Shown: one piece after another, positions 6,797-13,256 of the stretch | Numbering within the stretch: the first letter of the stretch is position 1 | Layout: the number at the start of each line of letters is the position of its first letter | Source of the DNA: Prevotella sp. UBA3288 | GTDB taxonomy: Bacteria; Bacteroidota; Bacteroidia; Bacteroidales; Bacteroidaceae | Direction: 5' to 3' | Assembly: GCA_002361655.1 (NCBI GenBank) | Contig: DETM01000060.1 | Location: forward strand, 1 to 15,984 | Length of the DNA stretch: 15,984 bases | The notes under the pieces: generated by a model | What the model was told of the DNA's origin: nothing | What the model saw: the letters and a program-made list of their open reading frames with translations, nothing else | Databases searched by the model: none | Position numbers and translations under genes: made by a program

Positions 6797-7261
6797 ATGG
6801 AAATCAAGATTCAGACAATAGATAGCATCAGCGAGGCCGCATGCCAGTTTATCCGCCAGATTGGTGAACACCGGGTGTTCGCCTTCTATGGCAAGATGGG
6901 AGCCGGCAAGACGACCTTTGTCAAAGCCATCTGCGAGGCACTCGGCGTCACAGATGTCATCACCTCGCCCACCTTCGCCATCGTCAACGAGTACACTATT
7001 GACCAATGTTCTACGGCCAATGCTCAATGTCCTACGGACAATGGTCAATGGCCAATGGTCAATGGACCTATCTACCATTTCGACTTCTACCGCATCAAGA
7101 AATTAGAGGAGGTCTACGACATGGGCTACGAGGACTATTTCTACAGCGGTAGTCTCTGCTTCATCGAATGGCCCGAACTCATCGAGGAACTGTTGCCTGA
7201 CGATGCCGTCCGCGTCACTATCGAAGAGAATGCCGACGGCAGCCGCACGGTCACCTTTTAA
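6797..7261 (+). CDS. tsaE: TsaE, ATPase of tRNA t6A synthesis
   Basis: TsaE works with TsaB and TsaD to form N6-threonylcarbamoyl-adenosine at position 37 of tRNAs reading ANN codons (family knowledge). It is cytoplasmic. Visible motifs are the Walker A loop GKMGAGKT (residues 32-39), [11 protein letters not shown] (56-66), YHFDFYR (93-99) and the Walker B-like strand LCFIEWPE near the end. The protein is 154 residues, longer than I expect for the family. The surplus is a 21-residue stretch between NEY and PIYHFDFYR that is encoded by nine heptamers. It lies in a surface loop before the HFDFYR strand, so activity is probably kept. The gene may be driven from within the repeat-rich gap or by read-through from porX. 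Confidence 0.93.
   Translation: MEIKIQTIDSISEAACQFIRQIGEHRVFAFYGKMGAGKTTFVKAICEALGVTDVITSPTFAIVNEYTIDQCSTANAQCPTDNGQWPMVNGPIYHFDFYRIKKLEEVYDMGYEDYFYSGSLCFIEWPELIEELLPDDAVRVTIEENADGSRTVTF
7004..7066 (+). repeat. Nine tandem heptamers inside tsaE
   Basis: The 63 bases divide exactly into CAATGTT, CTACGGC, CAATGCT, CAATGTC, CTACGGA, CAATGGT, CAATGGC, CAATGGT, CAATGGA. Seven are CAATGNN and two CTACGGN. Because 9 x 7 is a multiple of three, the tract adds 21 codons without breaking the frame, and the three frames of the unit produce a Cys/Asn/Gln/Pro-rich peptide with no obvious fold. Confidence 0.9.
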
Positions 7262-7275
7262 CCTACCTTCCGCCC

Positions 7276-9804
7276 ATGAAACGTCTCGCCCTCCTTCTGA
7301 TTCTGATCATCGCCCTCCTGCCTCTTTCCGCTGCCGAAAGCCAAAATGGCCTCATGCCCCTCTCCGAAGCCCGTAGTCAGAACACTGTTCTCAGCGATTT
7401 TATCGCTGAGCCCCAAATGAAGGCCGACCTTCTGCAGATGCTGGCCGACTTCACTACCTATGTCAAAGCCGACTTTCAGGAGTGCGTCGAGCCCAACAGT
7501 CTGGGCGAGGCCTGCGGATGCTTCAAGGGCGAGCACACCATGCACAACGACGAGAAGGGCGTACGCCCCAATGCCGACCTGTCGATGATTTGCGCCTTTC
7601 TGGTGAAATACGGACAGGGAGAGGTCACCCTGCCGAAGGGCGTCACCTGGGACGACCTGCGCGAGATGGCAAAGAAAAGCCTCGTCTTTGCCTACTCCAC
7701 TCACAAGGCCAACCGGCTGAAACCCTGTGCCGGCAACCGCTACTGGGGCAGCACCTCGACCAGCGACAAGGCGTGGGAGAGTTCGCTCTGGGCTATGTCG
7801 GTGGCCTACAGCGCCTTCTTCCAGTGGGAGCGGCTCAGCGACGCACAGCGCAACTACATCTACCAACTGCTGAAGGCAGAGTGCAACTACGAACTCCACC
7901 GCACCATCCCCACCGGCTACCGCGGCGACACCAAGTCGGAAGAGAACGGATGGGAGACCAACGTGCTGGCTGTCACGCTGGGCCTCTTCCCCGACGACCC
8001 GCTGGCACCGCAGTGGTTCCAGCGACTCCGGGCCTTCGCCATCAATGGCTATTCGCAGAAAGACGATGCCGCCGACGAGACCGTCATCGACCCCGACTAC
8101 GACGGAACCCGGGTGAAAGACCTCTACCGAGGTGCCAACCTCTACGACGATTTCACACTGCAGAACCACAACTACTTCCACACCTCCTACCAGAATGCCG
8201 TCGTGCAGGAACTGGGCGAGTCGGCACTGGCCCTCCGCCTCTTCCAGCGCGAACTCCACGGCACGGAGAAATGGAAGAGCAACGCCCTGATGCACAACAA
8301 CCAGCGGGTGATGGACCAAGTGCTCTACTGGCTGGCACTCAGCGATAGCGAACTGGCCATGCCCAACGGCAACGACTGGAGCCTCTTCCTCTACGACCAG
8401 ATTACTTCCTACACCACACAGGCTTGTTTTCTGCGTGACCCTCATGCTCTGATGCTGGAGAACCGCGCCTACCGGATGATCAAGGCCCGACAGCAGACCA
8501 CCGCCGACGGCTCGTGGCTACTGCGCCCCGATGTAGGTGCCCGCCGGATGGGTGTCCAGGCCCACCGGGTCATGATGACCTGGCTGATGCACGAACTGCT
8601 GCCCACCGCCGACCTCACCCCGACCTCATGGCATGACTTCCGCCACCAGTATAGCGCTGCCAGGGTGTTCACCTCGCAGAATGTCGTCCGTGCACTCAAC
8701 GAACATCGTTTCACGTGCTTCTCATGGAGCGAAGGTCTGAAGAGTTATACGGGCTATTTCTCGCCCAACGTCAGCGGACAGCCGTCGACGTCGAACCTCA
8801 TCGTACCCTTCCGGGCCAACAACACCGGCAACTTCATCGGATGGTACGAGGTGGAAGGCCACAAGACCAACGCCACGCCGGTGGTCAGCGGCCACTACGA
8901 CCTGCGGGGCTGCAGTTTCGTGATGAACGGCGAACTGCAGACCAACGACGCAACGCTCAACAACCGCTTCGTCATCTTTTCCACACCGGGCAATGCCATC
9001 GTCTACATGGACCATGTTCGTGCCAACACGGACTGTACTATCAATAAAGAGAAGGGTGGACTGATGGCCGTCAGTGTCGATGAATTTACTAAGAAAGTAC
9101 GTACATTCCATACTACAGACGGTGCACGGCAACTGGATGGCGCCGCGACGACCGTGATGAACGGACCGTGGGTGAACATCGACCAGCAGGTGGGCATCAT
9201 CACCTCGGGCCACAAACTGATGGCCTTCGGCGAACGGGCCAACAACACGTCGGTGCTCACGGCACGCCTCTATACATCTTATTATGAGAAGCCACGACCG
9301 GTGAAAGCCGGCGAGACGGTCGACAGCCGTGCCGCCGTCTACTATTCGAATGTCGACGCCCAGACCACGGCCGTTCTCTCCAAGCGGCTCCTTACGCTGA
9401 CCACACCCGACGGCTGGCACGGCCTCATCGCCTTCGACCCCGACGAGACGGCTTATCTGCTACTGAGCAACTTCGCCGGCGACTCTATCTGCACCTTGCG
9501 AGATGTCGCAACCGACATGGGGGCACCCGTCTTCACGGTGCCTACAACCATTCGCGACAGCCGTGCCAACGCCACTTTCCGTCTGCAGCACAACCGCTCC
9601 TGCGGCAACACGCTCCGGTTCTTCATCGAAGGCAACGACGTGGAAGCCACACAAGCCGACGGCGATCCGGCCACCATCACCCTACGGAGTCTGACGCGGA
9701 GCCGCAACAGCGTGACCGTTCATGCATTTGACGACGGACAACACAAGACTTATCGCCTGAAACTGAACAAGAAGAAACCGACGCGCCTCACCATCAGTCA
9801 TTGA
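7276..9804 (+). CDS. Secreted polysaccharide-lyase-like protein, family uncertain
   Basis: This 842-residue protein has a clear signal peptide (MKRLALLLILIIALLPLSAA) and no lipobox. Residues about 90-450 are helical with conserved-looking aromatic motifs: NRYWGSTSTSDKAWESSLW, TGYRGDTKSEENGWE (N224, W226), LQNHNYFHTSYQN (H298, H302, Y305) and MPNGNDWSLFLYD. The second half is beta-rich. An alpha/alpha toroid followed by beta-sandwiches, with Asn, His and Tyr in this order, recalls polysaccharide lyases such as PL8 or heparinase-like enzymes, but the PL8 signature is not exact. It may be a diverged lyase, a hydrolase or only a binding protein. It starts 14 bases after tsaE, yet its function suggests no link to it. 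Its stop overlaps the convergent GH97 gene by 7 bases. Confidence 0.55.
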   Translation: MKRLALLLILIIALLPLSAAESQNGLMPLSEARSQNTVLSDFIAEPQMKADLLQMLADFTTYVKADFQECVEPNSLGEACGCFKGEHTMHNDEKGVRPNADLSMICAFLVKYGQGEVTLPKGVTWDDLREMAKKSLVFAYSTHKANRLKPCAGNRYWGSTSTSDKAWESSLWAMSVAYSAFFQWERLSDAQRNYIYQLLKAECNYELHRTIPTGYRGDTKSEENGWETNVLAVTLGLFPDDPLAPQWFQRLRAFAINGYSQKDDAADETVIDPDYDGTRVKDLYRGANLYDDFTLQNHNYFHTSYQNAVVQELGESALALRLFQRELHGTEKWKSNALMHNNQRVMDQVLYWLALSDSELAMPNGNDWSLFLYDQITSYTTQACFLRDPHALMLENRAYRMIKARQQTTADGSWLLRPDVGARRMGVQAHRVMMTWLMHELLPTADLTPTSWHDFRHQYSAARVFTSQNVVRALNEHRFTCFSWSEGLKSYTGYFSPNVSGQPSTSNLIVPFRANNTGNFIGWYEVEGHKTNATPVVSGHYDLRGCSFVMNGELQTNDATLNNRFVIFSTPGNAIVYMDHVRANTDCTINKEKGGLMAVSVDEFTKKVRTFHTTDGARQLDGAATTVMNGPWVNIDQQVGIITSGHKLMAFGERANNTSVLTARLYTSYYEKPRPVKAGETVDSRAAVYYSNVDAQTTAVLSKRLLTLTTPDGWHGLIAFDPDETAYLLLSNFAGDSICTLRDVATDMGAPVFTVPTTIRDSRANATFRLQHNRSCGNTLRFFIEGNDVEATQADGDPATITLRSLTRSRNSVTVHAFDDGQHKTYRLKLNKKKPTRLTISH
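7390..7410 (+). other. Perfect 9-bp hairpin early in the lyase-like gene
   Basis: CTCAGCGAT (7390-7398), loop TTT, ATCGCTGAG (7402-7410). It falls on codons 39-45, just after the signal peptide coding region, and would form a stable stem in the mRNA. Confidence 0.6.
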
Positions 9805-11597
9805 CGGACCACCAGCACGAAACCGCCACGGGGCTGGCAGACAATGGTGCGGGGCAACGACGACGGACGGCTGATCTGCCAGGGTGCAACGCCCGATGTG
9901 CCGTCGGCAAAGAGCAGGGCTTCACCGCTTTCGATGAAGCCGAGCGGCAGGGATAGCGTCTGCGCCTCATCACGACCATTGATGCCTGCCACATACCAGG
10001 TGGCACCGCTGCGACGGGCCATGACGACACGCTCGCCGGGATAGCCGTCCAGCAGGCGGGTCTCATCCCAGACCGTAGGCAGCATACCCAGGAACTGCTG
10101 CACCTCAGCCGGCTGCGACAGATAACTCTCCGGACGGTCGGCCAGATGCTGCAAGCCACTCTCGAAGAGCACCGTCAGTGCCAGTTCGTGGGCATGGGTG
10201 GTGATATGCGGATGCTGTGAGTCGCTGAAGGTGCAGGGCGTGTAGTCCATCGGCCCTACGACATTGCGAGTAAAGGGCAACGTGGCATTATGACGGGCGG
10301 CCTGCTGAGTAAAGGTTGCTACATTATTATACCATTCTGCACCATAGACGGCCTCGGTGGTCATCAGGTGGGGATAGGTGCGCTGCCAGCCACGGGGCAC
10401 GGTGGCACCATGGAAATTGACCAGCAGATGATGGCGGGCGGCACTCTCCAACAGGTCCTGGCAGTAGTCCATGTTGCGCTGGTTGTCGCCAGAGAAGAAG
10501 TCGATCTTCACGCCGGCCACGCCCAGCGTCTCCAACCATGCAAACTCCCGCTCACGGTCCTCGGCCTTGTTCAAGCGGTACTTGGGTGTCGGTGCTCCGT
10601 CGACCCATCCTACCGACGAGTTGTACCAGACGAGCGGCTTCACACCTTTCGACAGGGCATAGGCCACGGCATCTTCGATGCTCCTGCCATCCTTCATCTC
10701 GTCCCACTCGGCATCGATGAGCACATAGGGCAAGCGGAGGGCAACGGCCATGTCGACATATCGGCAGATGATGTTGTAGTCGTTGGAGCCGTGGTTATAG
10801 GCCCAGTAAATCCACGACACAACCCCTGGATGAATCCAACTGGTGTCGCCCAGTCGGCAAGGGTCACTGACATCGGTCACCAAGGTGGACTGCACCACAT
10901 CAGCGAGCCGTCCGATGATGACCACCCGCCAAGGTGACACGCCCTGGTTGTCGCCCTGGTCGGGCACTACACGGTAGGTCTCACCGTCATTATAGAGGCA
11001 CGAGGCACTATGGCCGCGGGTGATGCCGGCTTCGCTGATCAGGGCAAACACGCTATCTGTCGGTTCCAGCAGCGCCGGATAGCCCCACCGCCGGTTCCAG
11101 CCGTCTGCCGACTTGAAGATACCGCTATAACTGGGTACGGGCACCGACTGGAACGATGTCTCCAACGGATAGAAACCCTCGTAGGAGTCGGTCCACTGCT
11201 GCATCCACCGCCGGGTGCCTTCTGCTATGCGGTAGGCAACGGTGTCGGCACACGATGCCGTCCGCAGAGCGATGCCGTCGTTATAGACCCGCAGCGTCAG
11301 CGAACCGCACTGATACTCGTTGGCCTCGTTGGTGCAATGGCTGCGCTTGCCTGCCAACATGGTATAGTCGGCCGTGAGGTGCCGGCTCTCGGGTGGGATG
11401 GAAGCGGCACCGTCGACAGTAAACTCGAGCACGGGCTTCGTCTTGTAACTCACCACAAACCGTCCCTGCGTCTGACGGACCGACAGACGGCCATTGGGCG
11501 AGACGGCGTCATATATCTTGGGGAGATGGCCTGTCTGGGCAGGCGTCAGTAGCGATGCCAGCAGCAGGATGGCAGTTGTCAGTGTCTTCATCATCAT
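9798..11597 (-). CDS. Glycoside hydrolase family 97, probably retaining alpha-glycosidase
   Basis: GH97 enzymes of Bacteroidota cleave alpha-glucosides (inverting SusB type) or alpha-galactosides (retaining type). This 599-residue protein has a signal peptide (MMMKTLTTAILLLASLLTPAQT), an N-terminal beta domain opening with SPNGRLSV, a TIM barrel from about residue 250 (SWIYWAYNHGSNDY, YVLIDAEWD) and a C-terminal beta domain. The motif GVKIDFFSGDNQ places Asp366 where retaining GH97 members carry their nucleophile, and VNFHGATVPRGWQRTYPHLMT and TTEAVYGAEWY (E415) follow as in that branch. I therefore favour a retaining enzyme, possibly alpha-galactosidase, with periplasmic location. It is somewhat short for GH97. 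It stands alone on the minus strand with its own -7 box, without susC/susD neighbours. Confidence 0.88.
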   Translation of the reverse strand: MMMKTLTTAILLLASLLTPAQTGHLPKIYDAVSPNGRLSVRQTQGRFVVSYKTKPVLEFTVDGAASIPPESRHLTADYTMLAGKRSHCTNEANEYQCGSLTLRVYNDGIALRTASCADTVAYRIAEGTRRWMQQWTDSYEGFYPLETSFQSVPVPSYSGIFKSADGWNRRWGYPALLEPTDSVFALISEAGITRGHSASCLYNDGETYRVVPDQGDNQGVSPWRVVIIGRLADVVQSTLVTDVSDPCRLGDTSWIHPGVVSWIYWAYNHGSNDYNIICRYVDMAVALRLPYVLIDAEWDEMKDGRSIEDAVAYALSKGVKPLVWYNSSVGWVDGAPTPKYRLNKAEDREREFAWLETLGVAGVKIDFFSGDNQRNMDYCQDLLESAARHHLLVNFHGATVPRGWQRTYPHLMTTEAVYGAEWYNNVATFTQQAARHNATLPFTRNVVGPMDYTPCTFSDSQHPHITTHAHELALTVLFESGLQHLADRPESYLSQPAEVQQFLGMLPTVWDETRLLDGYPGERVVMARRSGATWYVAGINGRDEAQTLSLPLGFIESGEALLFADGTSGVAPWQISRPSSLPRTIVCQPRGGFVLVVRQ

Positions 11598-11657
11598 GGT
11601 CTCGTTTTTCTTTTGTCACTTCTATATAACTAATCTGCTATTTTACTATTGTCGCTG

Positions 11658-11665
11658 CAAAGATA
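11658..11665 (-). promoter_or_regulatory. -7 box for the GH97 gene
   Basis: TATCTTTG read on the minus strand matches TAnnTTTG. No TTTG is seen 19-21 bases upstream, so only half of the consensus is met. It would give a leader of about 55 bases before the GH97 ATG. Confidence 0.5.
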
Positions 11666-11795
11666 ATAAAAATATGTATACCGTCGCTCGTCTGTCGTCT
11701 CAAATCATATCACAGATGCTTCACCTCGCACGTTAATTAAAGTTAGTGGAGGATAAAGTGGACTAAAAGATGATGAAAGACTAGCAGAAAACTCG

Positions 11796-11803
11796 TATCT
11801 TTG
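11796..11803 (+). promoter_or_regulatory. -7 box four bases before the start at 11808
   Basis: TATCTTTG is followed by CAGC and then the ATG, so transcription should start at or within a few bases of the start codon. No good -33 TTTG is visible. The same TATCTTTGCA string is used by the divergent GH97 gene, 130 bases away. Confidence 0.55.
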
Positions 11804-11807
11804 CAGC

Positions 11808-12311
11808 ATGAACATCATCAGACTCATAGCCGTTTTCACTTTCGCCATCGGCACAATGGCTGCTGCGGCACAGAAACAGAAGGTACGTATCGTCGTGGAC
11901 GGCGACACTGGACAGGGCATTCCTAACGTGTCGATCACGGGAAAGGGGTTTACTATTGTCACTGACTCGCTGGGACGCTTCGTACTGCCCAACGACTGCA
12001 AGACACTGGTTTTCTCGCACCTCAACTATACCAGTTATCTGGCCAACGTGAACGACATCGGCGACTATGTGGCGCTCTATCCCAACTACCAGCAACTGGA
12101 CGAGGTGATGGTGTTCGGCACACCCGGCAAGAACCCGCTGGAAGAACTGAACAGCCAATTGAAGATCAACAAGACTGACGCACAACTCATGACGGCCAAC
12201 CCCAACGGCAACTTGCTGGGACTCTTCAAATATCTGATTCCTAAGAAATGGCGCACCTCGAAGAAAAAGAAACGCCAGGAGGAACTGAAGAAACTGCTGG
12301 AAGAGTACTAA
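11808..12311 (+). CDS. Small exported protein with carboxypeptidase-regulatory-like domain
   Basis: The 167-residue protein starts with a signal peptide (MNIIRLIAVFTFAIGTMAAAAQ). Residues about 24-105 form a carboxypeptidase-regulatory-like beta-sandwich, with the hallmark pattern GIPNVSITGKGF...TDSLGRFVL...LVFSHLNYTSY and then LDEVMVFG, as at the front of TonB-dependent receptors. There is no barrel, so it is a free-standing domain. The C-terminus is very basic (PKKWRTSKKKKRQEELKKLLEEY) and probably helical. It is likely periplasmic or held at the membrane, perhaps on acidic polymers. Specific function is unknown. Its TAA overlaps the TAG of the opposing gluQ by 4 bases. Confidence 0.8.
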   Translation: MNIIRLIAVFTFAIGTMAAAAQKQKVRIVVDGDTGQGIPNVSITGKGFTIVTDSLGRFVLPNDCKTLVFSHLNYTSYLANVNDIGDYVALYPNYQQLDEVMVFGTPGKNPLEELNSQLKINKTDAQLMTANPNGNLLGLFKYLIPKKWRTSKKKKRQEELKKLLEEY

Positions 12312-13213
12312 CTCGTTTCATAACTATCAGCACCGGCGATGATGTCGCCGCAAGGCACGCAGTCCCACGAGAAGCGGGCTACGAGGTGCTGCGGCGTGAC
12401 GGGGGCGGCGTCGGGCTGCAGACCGGCCAGACGGGCCAGACGGCCAATCAGTTCTTCAGAGGTATAGCGTTGGCGCAGGCTCTCCATGTCGAGACTCTGG
12501 TCACGCTTTGACAGCCGCTGGCCGGCGCTGTTGCAGAGCAGGGGGAAATGGATGTAGCGGGGCGGCGTGAAGCCCAGCAGCCGGCCTACGTAGATTTGCT
12601 GAGGAGAAGAGAGCAGCAGGTCGCGGCCTCGCACTACCTCGGTGATGCCCATCAGCGCATCGTCGACGACAACGGCCAACTGATAGGCCCACGCACCATC
12701 CTTACGGCGAATGATGAAGTCGCCCACATGGCTGGCCAGGTTGACGGTCTGCTGTCCGTAGTGGCCGTCAACGAAGGTGATGTCACAATCGGGCACGATA
12801 AGCCGCGTGGCAGCCGGCTTCCCTGGCTGCACCGGTCTATGCCGGCAGGTGCCGGCATAGACCACACGGCCGTCGCTCTCATGGGGAGCCTGGGTGGCCA
12901 ACAGGTCGGCACGGCTGCAATAGCAGGGATAGGTCAAGCCCTGCTGGTGCAACTGACGGAAATACTGCTCGTAGACTTCGCAGCGCTGACTCTGGTAGAC
13001 CGGTTCGCCGTCCCACTCCAAGCCCAGCCACCGCAGGTCGTCCATCAGCAGGTCGGCATACTCGGGCCGCGAACGCTGGGGGTCGATGTCCTCGATGCGC
13101 AACAGCCACCGGCCGCCCTTGCTCTTCACCGAGAGCCACGACAGCAGGGCACTGAACACATTGCCCAGATGCATACGCCCGGTGGGCGACGGTGCAAAAC
13201 GTCCTACCTCCAT
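12308..13213 (-). CDS. gluQ: Glutamyl-queuosine tRNA(Asp) synthetase
   Basis: GluQ-RS is a shortened glutamyl-tRNA synthetase that attaches glutamate to the queuosine base in the anticodon of tRNA-Asp rather than to its 3' end (family knowledge). The 301 residues hold the catalytic core and lack the anticodon-binding domain, as expected. Visible are APSPTGRMHLGN (residues 7-18, HIGH-type), LRIEDIDPQRSR, zinc ligands C97, C99, Y119 and C123 (PCYCSR...YAGTC) and the KMSKS-type RLSKRD (K236). Full glutamyl-tRNA synthetase is excluded by length. It starts 43 bases after the GH31 stop on the same strand with no promoter box between, so it is probably the second gene of that transcript. A 30-base palindrome covers codons for residues 118-127. 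Confidence 0.93.
   Translation of the reverse strand: MEVGRFAPSPTGRMHLGNVFSALLSWLSVKSKGGRWLLRIEDIDPQRSRPEYADLLMDDLRWLGLEWDGEPVYQSQRCEVYEQYFRQLHQQGLTYPCYCSRADLLATQAPHESDGRVVYAGTCRHRPVQPGKPAATRLIVPDCDITFVDGHYGQQTVNLASHVGDFIIRRKDGAWAYQLAVVVDDALMGITEVVRGRDLLLSSPQQIYVGRLLGFTPPRYIHFPLLCNSAGQRLSKRDQSLDMESLRQRYTSEELIGRLARLAGLQPDAAPVTPQHLVARFSWDCVPCGDIIAGADSYETS
12834..12863. repeat. 14-2-14 palindrome inside gluQ
   Basis: GGTCTATGCCGGCA (12834-12847), two central bases GG, then its exact reverse complement TGCCGGCATAGACC (12850-12863). It encodes VYAGTCRHRP on the minus strand, including zinc ligands Y119 and C123. In mRNA it could form a very stable stem. Confidence 0.85.
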
Positions 13214-13256
13214 AACAGTCTCGTCAGACGGAAAATCTGTGCCACTCTCAACTCAT

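Noticed and set aside
7258..8445. 395-residue minus-strand frame opposite the lyase-like gene
   Set aside because: Low-complexity Val/Gly-rich composition typical of an antisense shadow. The plus frame has a signal peptide and coherent motifs.
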